Shown here: positions 31,242-39,454 of the stretch, one piece after another
Layout: each line of letters begins with the position of its first letter
Numbering within the stretch: the first letter of the stretch is position 1
From: a bacterium
GTDB taxonomy: Bacteria > Actinomycetota > Acidimicrobiia > Spongiisociales > UBA5794
DNA length: 46,146 bases
Direction of reading: 5' to 3'
Assembly: GCA_024228555.1 (NCBI GenBank)
Contig: JAAETI010000263.1
Coordinates: 1 to 46,146, forward strand
The notes under the pieces: model-generated
What the model was told of the DNA's origin: nothing
Seen by the model: the letters and a program-made list of their open reading frames with translations, nothing else
The model's database searches: none
Translations under genes and position numbers: made by a program

Positions 31242-31610
31242 CTAGGAAGCGATCATCTTTGCGACACGATCGCGCAAATCGGTGGGTCGGAACGGCTTTG
31301 TCATGAAGTCATCCGCTCCTCCCTCTTGCGCCTGAACCGCAACCTCGGGTTGGGCGTGAGCGGTCAGGATCAGGACCTTGGTCTCCCGGGTCGCATCGTC
31401 TGCGCGCAGTCGACGCAGTACTTCCCAACCGTCCATGCCGGGCAAACCGATGTCTAGGACGACGGCGGCCGGTTGGGTCTTCCGGGCTGCCTCCAATCCA
31501 GCAACTCCATCGGCGGCACCCATGATGTCCAGGCTCAACTCCCGCAGACAAACCTCGATGAGGCGGCGCACGCTTGCAGAGTCTTCGACGATGAGAATTG
31601 ATTCTGTCAC
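31242..31610 (-). CDS. Single-domain response regulator
   Basis: 122-residue CheY-like receiver with no output domain. The acidic pocket is E9-D10, the phosphoacceptor D53 lies in VVLDIGLPGMDGWE, T83 in LTAHA and K105 in TKPF. All residues needed for phosphorylation are present. Single-domain receivers act through protein contact, often with histidine kinases or diguanylate machinery. No histidine kinase is in the window. Start: GTG at 31610. It converges with the phosphoribosyltransferase gene and is divergent from the aldehyde dehydrogenase gene. Confidence 0.92.
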   Translation of the reverse strand: MTESILIVEDSASVRRLIEVCLRELSLDIMGAADGVAGLEAARKTQPAAVVLDIGLPGMDGWEVLRRLRADDATRETKVLILTAHAQPEVAVQAQEGGADDFMTKPFRPTDLRDRVAKMIAS

Positions 31611-31783
31611 CTAATCACTATCGGCGGTTTGCCGTCTCACTGCAGGACTTTTCTGCACGAGGGGTCGAAGAACCGGCGGTGTCTCCTACGACGGTGATTG
31701 CCGTAGTTGAGGGCTCGGAATGGCAGAGCGCCGACCTTCGGCGTAGCCTTCAACCGAGACCCGGCGAGCAAAGGATGAACGTG

Positions 31784-33331
31784 ATGGAGCCCTTCCGGAA
31801 CGAGCCATATTCCGACTTCTCGGATGAGGGACCAAAAGCGGAGTATCTCGAAGCGATCGACACTGTGAAGTCGAAGCTGGGCGGGCACATCCCGGTAATC
31901 ATTGATGGCAAGCCGGTTGCAACCGACCAGCGGATCGTCAGCATCGATCCGGCAAATCCCGACACCGTGGTTGGCACTACGGGCTCTGCAACACTCGCTG
32001 AGGCCCAGCTGGCAATCACTGCTGCCAAGCAAGCGTACGTCGATTGGTCCCGTCGCTCTGCACAAGAGCGTGCTGAGTTCGTTCATCGCATTGGCGATCT
32101 CATCGCTGAGCGCAAGTTTGAGATATCGGCGTGGATGACACTCGAAGCAGGCAAGAACTGGGCAGAATCGGAAGCCGATGTCGCAGAAGCCATCGATTTC
32201 TGCCGCTACTACGCCCATCAGGCTCTGCGACTCGACGAACCAGTCTCAGTGGTCGGCTACCCGGGCGAATCGAATGAATCATTCCTGATCCCGATGGGGG
32301 TTGGTGCGGTGATCCCGCCGTGGAACTTCCCGCTTGCCATCCTGGTCGGCATGGCTGTTGGTCCGGTGGCTGCAGGCAACACAGTTGTACTCAAACCCGC
32401 ATCGAACACCCCGGTGCTTGGCGCTCACTTCATGGACATCGTTGCTGAGTCTGGTCTGCCTGACGGCGTCATCAACTTCCTTCCCGGGCCGGGATCCCAG
32501 ATTGGCGACTTCCTGGTCGATCATCCCGACACCAGATTTGTCAACTTCACCGGATCCAAGGAGGTCGGACTACGGATCGCACAACGGGCTGCTGTTGTGC
32601 ACCCCGGTCAGAAGTGGATGAAGCGGGCCTATATGGAGATGGGAGGCAAGGACGGTCTGGTCGTTGATGAGACCGCCGACCTCGAGTTGGCAGCTGACGC
32701 TGCGATACGCAGCGCCTACGGCTACCAGGGTCAGAAGTGTTCGGCGTGTTCCCGGCTCATCGCGGTCGGCTCTATCCATGACGAGCTCCTCGATCGGATT
32801 GTCGCCAAGACCGCCGCACTGGAGATCGGTCCCGGTGTCGAGAACAAGGCGGTCGGCCCTGTGATTTCAGAAGCCCAGCATCGTGCGATATTGGGTGAGA
32901 TAGCCAGGGGACAGAATGAGGCCAGCCTGGTGCTCGGTGGCGAACCCATCGACCGTGATGGTGGCTACTACATCGCACCCACAATCTTTGCCGGTGTCGA
33001 GCCCCAATACCGGTTGGCACAGCATGAGATCTTTGGTCCGGTGCTTTCGGTGCTTCGTGCTGCCGACTTCGACGATGCACTCCGTGTCGCCAACGGTACC
33101 GAATACGGTCTCACCGGTGGCTTGTGTTCGTCGGATCCTGACCGCATCGAGCGGGCCAAGCGGGAAATGCATGTCGGCAACCTCTACATCAATCGGAAGA
33201 TCACCGGTGCCCTCGTCGGGGTTCAGCCCTTCGGCGGCTTCAACATGTCGGGCTCGAATTCCAAAGCAGGGGGACCCGACTACTTGCGGCTTTTCATGGA
33301 GATGAAGTCAGTCACGCAGCATCTGCCATAG
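31784..33331 (+). CDS. rocA: 1-pyrroline-5-carboxylate dehydrogenase (RocA type)
   Basis: Aldehyde dehydrogenase that oxidises L-glutamate gamma-semialdehyde to glutamate with NAD, second step of proline and arginine breakdown. 515 residues, the RocA length. Motifs: VGAVIPPWNFPLAI, NTVVLKPASNTP, NFTGSKEVG (nucleotide binding), EMGGKDG with the general base Glu, GYQGQKCSACSR with the catalytic Cys, and EIFGPVLSV. The C-terminal FGGFNMSGSNSKAGGPDYL is characteristic of the P5C-dehydrogenase clade. Start: ATG at 31784 with AAAGG eight bases upstream; ATG 31775 is too close to that site. No proline dehydrogenase gene is next to it. Confidence 0.9.
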   Translation: MEPFRNEPYSDFSDEGPKAEYLEAIDTVKSKLGGHIPVIIDGKPVATDQRIVSIDPANPDTVVGTTGSATLAEAQLAITAAKQAYVDWSRRSAQERAEFVHRIGDLIAERKFEISAWMTLEAGKNWAESEADVAEAIDFCRYYAHQALRLDEPVSVVGYPGESNESFLIPMGVGAVIPPWNFPLAILVGMAVGPVAAGNTVVLKPASNTPVLGAHFMDIVAESGLPDGVINFLPGPGSQIGDFLVDHPDTRFVNFTGSKEVGLRIAQRAAVVHPGQKWMKRAYMEMGGKDGLVVDETADLELAADAAIRSAYGYQGQKCSACSRLIAVGSIHDELLDRIVAKTAALEIGPGVENKAVGPVISEAQHRAILGEIARGQNEASLVLGGEPIDRDGGYYIAPTIFAGVEPQYRLAQHEIFGPVLSVLRAADFDDALRVANGTEYGLTGGLCSSDPDRIERAKREMHVGNLYINRKITGALVGVQPFGGFNMSGSNSKAGGPDYLRLFMEMKSVTQHLP

Positions 33332-33403
33332 GCCGCACCCGGCTAGGCCGTACAACTAACACCCTGATGGAAATACCCTACGTATCGGCAAGGAGGTGCG
33401 AGA

Positions 33404-34609
33404 CTGCCTCAACCGCCTTCCCCGGGTAACAACATGGACATAAAGAATCTTGGCCGCGGCCGGCCGATCCTGATTGCATTTGCGGTCACCGCGGTTATCG
33501 CACTCTTTGCGATAACCGCTTCGATGATGGGGGTGCGTACCGCCCAAGCTGCGTACAGTGGCCCAACATCCGCACAGAGTGTCGCCAGGGATGAAGTCAA
33601 TCCGGTGAACGCCGAGCCGACTGTTGGCGTCGCCTTCGTTCCGGAGGGGGGTGTTGATCTATTCCGGGGCCCGGATCGGGACCCCTACTTCAGGATTCAC
33701 GAAGGATTGGCCCTTCCTTATCTGCACCGCTACGACAACTGGCTGCTCGTCACAACTACCTGCAATGACACAGCCTGGATCAACGTCGAGGACGTAGGGG
33801 TGCAGGACCAGGCGACTGCCCAATCGACGGGAACCGGTTTTGAGGTTTCATCGGCAACGATTGTGCTCGATCCTGGGCACGGCGACCGCGACTGGGGCGG
33901 CGTCGGACCATCGGGCCTCAGCGAGAAATCGGTGAATCTCGACATCGCGGATCGGGTGCGAACTCTCATGGAGTCATCGCAGGACGTGGACTGGGATACC
34001 GGAACGATTTCGTCAGGGACCGCCGTCTCCGCCTTTGGCAGCGTCGTGCTCACCCGTGATGTCATCGGTCCCAATGGTGGCGACTTCGAGGCAGGGCTGG
34101 GCTATCGAGCCACCCTGGGAACTGCAGCCGGAGCCGATGTCTTCGTCTCAATCCACAACAACACGGTGCCGCGCATCGACAGCGACATCCCCGGCTCCGA
34201 GGTTTACTACTCAGCTGGAGTCGATGACTCGGATCGGCTGGCAGGGCTGATCTATGAGGAACTCTTGCGGAGCTTTGCGGCCTTCGATGCCGATTGGACC
34301 GGCGGGGAACTGCTGGGAGCGAGGGCCCGGCTCGACCCGGACACGGGCGAGGATTATTACGGGTTGCTCCGCCGGGCGACGATGCCTGCAGTCATCGTGG
34401 AAGGCGTGTACATCTCGGAACCGGACGAAGAGGCCCTTCTCGACGATCCCAACTTCCGGCAGGCCTATGCCGAGGCGGTGTATCGAGGGACTGTCCGCTT
34501 CCTCTCTACTGCCGACAGTGGGGCATCGGTCAATGATCCCGAGTACTTCCACTACGACTCCGGCACGGTATCCGGAAACGGGTGTCAACTCCCCGCCCAG
34601 CCTGAGTAG
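33404..34609 (+). CDS. N-acetylmuramoyl-L-alanine amidase (Amidase_3), first copy
   Basis: Exported zinc amidase that cuts the lactyl-L-Ala bond of peptidoglycan. One hydrophobic export helix (ILIAFAVTAVIALFAITAS) is followed by an SH3-like region with WLLVTTTCNDTAWI and the Amidase_3 domain: DPGHGDRDWGG (His ligand), LSEKSVNLDIADR (Glu ligand), SIHNN (His ligand) and VIVEGVYIS (catalytic Glu). The obvious ATG at 33434 has no ribosome site, but AGGAGG stands seven bases before an in-frame CTG at 33404, so I start there; this is an inference. A 20-codon frame from the ATG at 33367 overlaps the leader. A paralogue follows directly. Confidence 0.85.
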   Translation: MPQPPSPGNNMDIKNLGRGRPILIAFAVTAVIALFAITASMMGVRTAQAAYSGPTSAQSVARDEVNPVNAEPTVGVAFVPEGGVDLFRGPDRDPYFRIHEGLALPYLHRYDNWLLVTTTCNDTAWINVEDVGVQDQATAQSTGTGFEVSSATIVLDPGHGDRDWGGVGPSGLSEKSVNLDIADRVRTLMESSQDVDWDTGTISSGTAVSAFGSVVLTRDVIGPNGGDFEAGLGYRATLGTAAGADVFVSIHNNTVPRIDSDIPGSEVYYSAGVDDSDRLAGLIYEELLRSFAAFDADWTGGELLGARARLDPDTGEDYYGLLRRATMPAVIVEGVYISEPDEEALLDDPNFRQAYAEAVYRGTVRFLSTADSGASVNDPEYFHYDSGTVSGNGCQLPAQPE

Positions 34610-34615
34610 CCTGGC

Positions 34616-35872
34616 GTGATACTGAAGTCCCTCTTGCTCGTCGTCTTCGTTCTGATGGCGGCATCGTGCACCGCCGCCGCCTCTTCCGACACCACTACGT
34701 CGGCGTCCCCCTCGACAACGGCTGTAGCCCTGACCTCGCTCCCACCGGCGACCACAACGTCGACTACGACTTCGACAACAACAACCACGACCGTACCCAT
34801 ACCGCTCGAATTGGCCGCTGACCCGAGTCCTCCAGACGCGGCTCCCGAACCTCGGCTCGTGGAGGGATTCTCTGGCGTCGGGGCCGTGACGATGGCGCGG
34901 GGCGGGGCGGCGCTGTACGAGACACCCGAGGCCGAAGAGCCGTTCGTGGTCGCTCGGGAGGGCCTGGTGTTTGCAGCTCGCAGCCAGCACGACGAGTGGA
35001 TTGAGGTGTTCACCTCGTGCGATGCACCCGCATGGGTGCACGAGTCCAATGTGTTTGCGGAGCCACCGGCACCCGATGCAACGATCGGTCCCGGGTTCGA
35101 CTTTGCCAAAGCGGTCATCGTTCTCGACCCCGGTCACGGCGGCCCGTGGAACACGGGAGCGGTGAGCCCAGGCGGTCTCGTGGAGAAAGAGATAAACCTC
35201 GATATCGCCAGACGCGTTGACGATCTGCTGGCCGAACCGCACACCGTCGACTGGGAGAGTGGACAGATATTCGTTGGCAGGGAAATTCCTGAGGCGGGAT
35301 GGGTGATGATGACGCGAGCCGGAGACTCTGAGTCTGCCGACTATGAAGCAGGTCTGACCTTCAGGTCCGACCTCGCCAACAGCATCGGTGCCCACGCCAT
35401 GGTTGCGATTCACAACAACGCGGGTTGGGAGGTCAGCCTTGATATCCCCGGAACGGATGTGTACTACCAGTCACAGGTTCCCGAGTCGCGACGATTTGCC
35501 AAGATCATGGTTGCCGAGCTGCGGCGTAGTTTTCGTGGCTTTGAAGCAGACTGGGTAGGAGCGGTGGAGACTGGGGCGAAGTCGCGGCTGAGTGCCGAAG
35601 ATGACAATCCGCAGTACTACGGGATTCTGCGCCGGTCCGAGATGCCGACGGTCATCACAGAAGGTGCGTACATCTCGAACCCGTCCGAGGCAGATCTGCT
35701 GGCGACGCCCGAGTTCCGTCAGGCGTACGCAGACGCTGTCTATCGGGCTCTGGTGCTATTCCTGACCACGGACGACACCGGCGCTGCCCCCGATAGCGAT
35801 CCGGTCATTTGGCAGGGAGTCGCCGGCAGCGGCGATGCCCGCCCCGAATGCGTTATTCCCAGCCAGGGTTAG
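34616..35872 (+). CDS. N-acetylmuramoyl-L-alanine amidase lipoprotein, second copy
   Basis: 418 residues, paralogue of the preceding gene and six bases behind it. A lipobox-like signal ends at MAASC, so it is probably a lipoprotein. A Thr/Ser/Pro-rich linker (~25-60) precedes the SH3-like part (DEWIEVFTSCDAPAWVH) and the Amidase_3 domain with DPGHGGPWNTGA, LVEKEINLDIARR, AIHNN and VITEGAYISNPSE; all zinc and catalytic residues are present. It shares with the first copy the order of motifs, the ADW segment after a Phe and the YYGxLRR block, which supports tandem duplication followed by a change from simple anchor to lipoprotein. Start: GTG at 34616. The 3' end overlaps the stop of the convergent HD-GYP gene by four bases. 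Confidence 0.87.
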   Translation: MILKSLLLVVFVLMAASCTAAASSDTTTSASPSTTAVALTSLPPATTTSTTTSTTTTTTVPIPLELAADPSPPDAAPEPRLVEGFSGVGAVTMARGGAALYETPEAEEPFVVAREGLVFAARSQHDEWIEVFTSCDAPAWVHESNVFAEPPAPDATIGPGFDFAKAVIVLDPGHGGPWNTGAVSPGGLVEKEINLDIARRVDDLLAEPHTVDWESGQIFVGREIPEAGWVMMTRAGDSESADYEAGLTFRSDLANSIGAHAMVAIHNNAGWEVSLDIPGTDVYYQSQVPESRRFAKIMVAELRRSFRGFEADWVGAVETGAKSRLSAEDDNPQYYGILRRSEMPTVITEGAYISNPSEADLLATPEFRQAYADAVYRALVLFLTTDDTGAAPDSDPVIWQGVAGSGDARPECVIPSQG

Positions 35873-37242
35873 TCCCTGAAGATCCAGCCACGTTCTTCGG
35901 CAAGCTCGCGGGCTTCGTCGTCGGTCATCCGGACCAAAGCACCGTAGCGGAGCCCGCGCCGCTTGATCATGGTGATGAACGACTCGACCATCGCCGGGTC
36001 AAATTGCGCACCGGCACCGGATCGAAGCTCGCGGAATGCCTCTTCTTGGGTGAGCGCCATTCGGTATGGGCGGTTGCTCGTCATTGCATCAAAAGCGTCG
36101 GCAATGGCCAGCACCCGTGATTCCTCGGCAGGTACTTCACCATGGTCGGAGTGAGACCCGTGGTACCCCCCACCGTCATAGTGAGCATGGTGATCCGATG
36201 CGATTTCAACCAGCGGGTTTAGCCAGTCGACATCATTGAGTAGATCGTCGATGTGGTGGACATGGCCACGCATGGTTGCTGTCTCATGGGAGGTGAGACG
36301 ACCGCGCTTTTTGAGCAGTTCGCGGGGCACCGCCAATTTGCCCAAGTCGTGGATCAGAGCTGAATGGCGGATCCGTTCTTGCATATCACCGCTGAGACGG
36401 AGTTCCTGGGCGAGCTGCACGGCAAACTGGGCGACTCTCTCGGTATGGCCACGGGTATAGAGATCCTTGGCCTCGAGGGTCTTGACCAAGGTGGCCAGCA
36501 TCCCTTCGCGGGCGACCCGGAGCTTGGCCAACGACGCAAAGAACAGGCGGCTCATCATGAGCATTCCGATTACGAGCAGCAGCATGGCGTTGTACGGTTC
36601 CCGACCTACTGCGTAGTGGACGTATGCGTAGCCCAACAGACCACCCATCGCACCGAGACCGACAAAGCTGGTGAGGATCTGGCTGAGGTTCGACCAGGGC
36701 CCTGCCGCCTTTGAGCCAAAGACCTGGCGGACAACGACACGGGTCATGATCAGGCTTGTGAAGTCTCCCGCAGCTGCTGCGATCGCTCCGACAGCGACAA
36801 CCTGGGCAAGGCTTGCATCAACGGTGTTGGCAGGAAGAAGGAAATAGAGGATCCCGGCCGTCAGGGCCGCCGCGGTGGTGACAATGCCAAGGTTGACCGC
36901 CGGTTGGAAGATTCGTTTCTGGGCGAAGTCGAGCGGCTGGACGAGGCCAAGAGCGGCCATGATGATGATGCCTCCGATGACCTGCTCCTTGCCGAGCACA
37001 ATCCCGGCCGTCACCGTGACCGCGATCACGGGAGAGGCGACCATTCGGTCGTTGACTTCTACAGCCGAGATCTCAAGAGCGAGGAACGTTGCGGCGAACG
37101 CCAGCCACAATCCGATTTGGTCGGGGAGACCCTGGAACGTGTAAGCGGCCGCAATGATGCCAGCTCCCCAGATAGCCAGAAAGGCGCCATAAAGGCGCTT
37201 TCGTGTTCGCTGTATGGGGTATGGAGTTTCGTAGTGAGCCAT
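35869..37242 (-). CDS. Membrane HD-GYP-like protein with altered GYP loop
   Basis: 457 residues. About eight hydrophobic helices fill residues ~18-240, then an HD domain: RGHTERVAQFA, HSALIHDLGKLAVP (HD at 298-299), and HVHHIDDLL. In the second half canonical HD-GYP proteins read HHExxDGxGYP; here it is HHAHYDGGGYHG (351-362) followed by SHSDHGE, so the Glu and the Pro of the signature are replaced and several His are added. The downstream LAIADAFDAMTSNRPYR is canonical. HD-GYP enzymes hydrolyse cyclic di-GMP; whether this one does is uncertain. No other sensor domain is visible, so the membrane part may sense the signal. ATG start at 37242 without a strong ribosome site. Confidence 0.82.
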   Translation of the reverse strand: MAHYETPYPIQRTRKRLYGAFLAIWGAGIIAAAYTFQGLPDQIGLWLAFAATFLALEISAVEVNDRMVASPVIAVTVTAGIVLGKEQVIGGIIIMAALGLVQPLDFAQKRIFQPAVNLGIVTTAAALTAGILYFLLPANTVDASLAQVVAVGAIAAAAGDFTSLIMTRVVVRQVFGSKAAGPWSNLSQILTSFVGLGAMGGLLGYAYVHYAVGREPYNAMLLLVIGMLMMSRLFFASLAKLRVAREGMLATLVKTLEAKDLYTRGHTERVAQFAVQLAQELRLSGDMQERIRHSALIHDLGKLAVPRELLKKRGRLTSHETATMRGHVHHIDDLLNDVDWLNPLVEIASDHHAHYDGGGYHGSHSDHGEVPAEESRVLAIADAFDAMTSNRPYRMALTQEEAFRELRSGAGAQFDPAMVESFITMIKRRGLRYGALVRMTDDEARELAEERGWIFRD

Positions 37243-37313
37243 AGACCTGATCGGTGCCGACTGTTAACGGAGGGGGGAAGTAAATGTGGAGGGGCCGGGT
37301 CGAGAGAATGGGA

Positions 37314-37403
37314 CTAGCCAACTCTGACGCCGGCTGCGCTGCTCACGAGAGCAGCTGCGAGGGTTCCAAGTGCCAATACGATCCGTGTCATCTTGATACG
37401 CAT
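37314..37403 (-). CDS. 29-residue hydrophobic peptide
   Basis: ATG at 37403 is preceded by GGAAG at a seven-base spacing. The peptide starts MRIKMTRIVLALGTLAAALV and ends VRVG, with two or three basic residues, one hydrophobic helix and a short tail, like a minimal single-span membrane peptide or a bare signal sequence. It is too short for domain assignment. It lies between the HD-GYP gene and the nuclease gene on the same strand. Similar short peptides are easily missed in annotation. Confidence 0.45.
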   Translation of the reverse strand: MRIKMTRIVLALGTLAAALVSSAAGVRVG

Positions 37404-37673
37404 GGGATCACTTCCGATTCAATGTTCTCCACGATCGACATAGTCGAGGGGGGTATTGCGCTTCGCTCGGAATGGATCACCCGGCCCGGACCGCTCCACA
37501 AACTTGTGTTGTCTAGGTGCCGATCTGTTACCCCACACCTACCGACTCTCAGGTCGCCAGGTCCGCCTTAGACCACAATTTGTTGCCCTGACAATACGGG
37601 GGTACCGGTGACTAATGCAAGAATGCTTCTCGCGTTCATCCAAGTTCTGGCTGTAGTCGTGGTCTCAGCTCGG
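37404..37673. other. Intergenic stretch upstream of the small peptide gene
   Basis: No gene is convincing here on either strand. The short open frames that run through it are Arg-rich shadows. It should contain the promoter of the 29-residue peptide on the minus strand and ends at the hairpin behind the nuclease gene. Confidence 0.4.
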
Positions 37674-37707
37674 AAGAAATCGCACCAGATCGCGGTAGCG
37701 ATTTCTT
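37674..37707 (-). terminator. Hairpin after the nuclease gene
   Basis: AAGAAATCGC pairs perfectly over ten bases with GCGATTTCTT across a 14-base loop, 22 bases beyond the stop of the nuclease gene on its strand. A short T-rich stretch lies within the arm. It is a plausible terminator for the rhodanese-nuclease run. Confidence 0.55.
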
Positions 37708-37728
37708 GGTGGCCTGCACAAGAGTGGT

Positions 37729-38622
37729 CTAGAAGTCGCCGGGATACGTTTTCCAGGAGACCACAACACCGCTCGAGAGTTGCAGGATGGCGGTATCGCC
37801 ACCGTTCGACCACACCGGGTCGTCGGCGCACCAATACAGATCGGTCGCAGAGTCGCGGCCACACCCGGATCGCACCAGGACCTCATCATTGTTGTCGAGG
37901 ATGAACCCGTCGGGGAACCGGAATCGGTGTTGCGTTGACTCGTCGCGCAGAATCCAAGCTGACATATCGATTGGGTCGGACCCTTCGTTTGCGATCGCAA
38001 TCCACTCGCCATTCGGGTCATCAGCGTCACGGCCCCTTGGGTCGTACACGTAGTCGACGATCGCAACACCTGGTGGAGCGGGCTCAGCGCCACAAACATC
38101 TGGTGCCCACATGCCCAATCGGGCCGCCGCCGCCGATGCGGTCATGGCCACGAATTCTTTGTCCATGCCGTGATCGCTCTGCAGGGCGATAGCGTCACCG
38201 TTGGCGATTAAGGCCAGGTTGACGTTGAGGCCATCGATGTACAGGTAGCGGAGCAGCCGGTTGTACTGATCGGAATCCTCCGACCCTGCCACCAAGGTCA
38301 CGGTGGTTGAGTCCACAAGCTGTTCGAGCGTGTCACGGGCCGCGTCTCCGTGGCACTCAGAGCCCTCGGGTGCATTGATACCAAGCAACCGCACCTCGAC
38401 CTCAGAACCATCGTCAAGTTCAGCGATGAGGGAATCACCATCAAACACACGGACCACGACGGCTTCGTCAGCCGGTGGGGAGACGCCGACGGTTGCTTCA
38501 GCCCCGGGGACTGTGGGTCCTGCGGTGGATGCTGGAGCATAATCCGGGGCTGGCGGAAAACCCGGCGACGGCGAGCACGAGGCGAGTGCAAGTGCCAACA
38601 CGAGATATCGGGAGGTTCGCAT
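37729..38622 (-). CDS. Thermonuclease-like lipoprotein with lamin-tail domain
   Basis: 297 residues. A lipoprotein signal ends at LALASC (C16) and a Pro/Ala-rich linker follows. The SNase domain (~53-170) keeps the staphylococcal-nuclease active-site set: D61 and D63 in VFDGDSL, R78 in VRLLGINAPE with E86, and R122 in YNRLLRYLY. The C-terminal ~175-297 is a lamin-tail domain: VAIVDYVYDPRGRDADDPNG, EWIAIANEG, WILRD, HRFRFPDGFIL and NNGGD-like WSNGGDTAILQL. Surface nucleases with lamin-tail domains probably digest extracellular nucleic acid for nutrition. Four Cys in or near the two domains may form disulfides. It follows two rhodanese genes on the same strand, 43 bp behind. Confidence 0.9.
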   Translation of the reverse strand: MRTSRYLVLALALASCSPSPGFPPAPDYAPASTAGPTVPGAEATVGVSPPADEAVVVRVFDGDSLIAELDDGSEVEVRLLGINAPEGSECHGDAARDTLEQLVDSTTVTLVAGSEDSDQYNRLLRYLYIDGLNVNLALIANGDAIALQSDHGMDKEFVAMTASAAAARLGMWAPDVCGAEPAPPGVAIVDYVYDPRGRDADDPNGEWIAIANEGSDPIDMSAWILRDESTQHRFRFPDGFILDNNDEVLVRSGCGRDSATDLYWCADDPVWSNGGDTAILQLSSGVVVSWKTYPGDF

Positions 38623-38665
38623 GAGACGCCAGCGTAGACCGATACGGCGCCGGCGTCGCGACCGG

Positions 38666-39070
38666 TTACTGCTCTACCGGCAGACCCGCCGAGTACCAAG
38701 CCTGGATACCACCGTCGAGTTCGTATACCTCTGCGAAGCCGATCGAATCCATGACGGGAAGAGCATTGGAGGACCGGTTGCCGGAGTTGCAGTACATGAC
38801 GTAGGGCACCTCGAGATCGAGCTGGCGAAGCTGTGCTTCGAAGTCATCGGCGTAGTAATCGACGTTGATTGCGCCGGCAAGATGGCCGCCTGCAAATTCT
38901 TCTGGCGTGCGGATGTCGAGCACCAACATGTCGGCTGGGGGAGCTGCCACCAACTCCTGCACATCGTCAACGGAGGTCAGCTCCAGTTTCGAGTCGGTTG
39001 CTGCGGAACCGCCACACGCCCCGAGAATCAGAGCGGCGGTGAGGAGAAGGCTGGTGAACAATCGGATCAT
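38666..39070 (-). CDS. Rhodanese-domain lipoprotein
   Basis: 134 residues from ATG 39070. A lipoprotein signal ends at LILGAC; one rhodanese domain follows with VLDIRTPEEFAGGHLAGAIN, DYYADDF and the active-site Cys loop YCNSGNRSS. It would work outside the membrane on sulfur transfer or thiosulfate, or as a thiol-linked sensor. The ATG overlaps the stop of the preceding rhodanese gene (ATGA), so the two are coupled. Longer in-frame starts would lie inside that gene and break the signal peptide. Confidence 0.88.
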   Translation of the reverse strand: MIRLFTSLLLTAALILGACGGSAATDSKLELTSVDDVQELVAAPPADMLVLDIRTPEEFAGGHLAGAINVDYYADDFEAQLRQLDLEVPYVMYCNSGNRSSNALPVMDSIGFAEVYELDGGIQAWYSAGLPVEQ

Positions 39071-39417
39071 GCGAGTCCTATCGAGGTCAGGCCGCCAAAC
39101 ATGTTGGCAGCGTTCTTGAACCCATGTCGCTGTAGAAACTGAGCAGCGAGCAGGCTCCGGTTGCCGGCGCGACACACCACCAAGATGGGGGTGTCTGGGT
39201 TGAGCTCGCCGAGACTACCGGGGAGAAACGAGAGCGAGATCTTGGTGCTGTCAGGGAGGGTTCCCCTGGCCCATTCAATGGGTTCCCTCACGTCGAGCAC
39301 CACACCATTGTGCTCGGCGATCCACGACTGCCATTCGACAGCAGGGACCTGCTCGATATTAAAAAGCGGACTGGGGGGCACTGTGCTCCTTGGATCTTCG
39401 AGCCGGGAACCTAGCAT
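39067..39417 (-). CDS. Cytoplasmic rhodanese-domain protein
   Basis: 116 residues, one rhodanese domain: VVLDVREPIEWARGTLPDS, LNPDTPILVVCRAGNRSLLA with the active-site Cys loop CRAGNRS, and a C-terminal GFKNAANMFGGL. No signal peptide. The start is uncertain: ATG 39417 has GAGGG just upstream, while ATG 39456 shares its bases with the divergent phosphorylase start in the palindrome CCATGG. I choose 39417 because it leaves room for promoters. With the next gene it forms a pair of cytoplasmic and exported rhodaneses. Confidence 0.82.
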   Translation of the reverse strand: MLGSRLEDPRSTVPPSPLFNIEQVPAVEWQSWIAEHNGVVLDVREPIEWARGTLPDSTKISLSFLPGSLGELNPDTPILVVCRAGNRSLLAAQFLQRHGFKNAANMFGGLTSIGLA

Positions 39418-39454
39418 GAGCCCTCTGGTATGCGAAGAGAGATCGGGAGTCGCC

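Noticed and set aside
34211-35413. Long antisense frame opposite the two amidase genes (400 codons)
   Set aside because: It mirrors two well-supported genes, is rich in Arg, Gly and His without domain sense, and is a usual GC-rich shadow.
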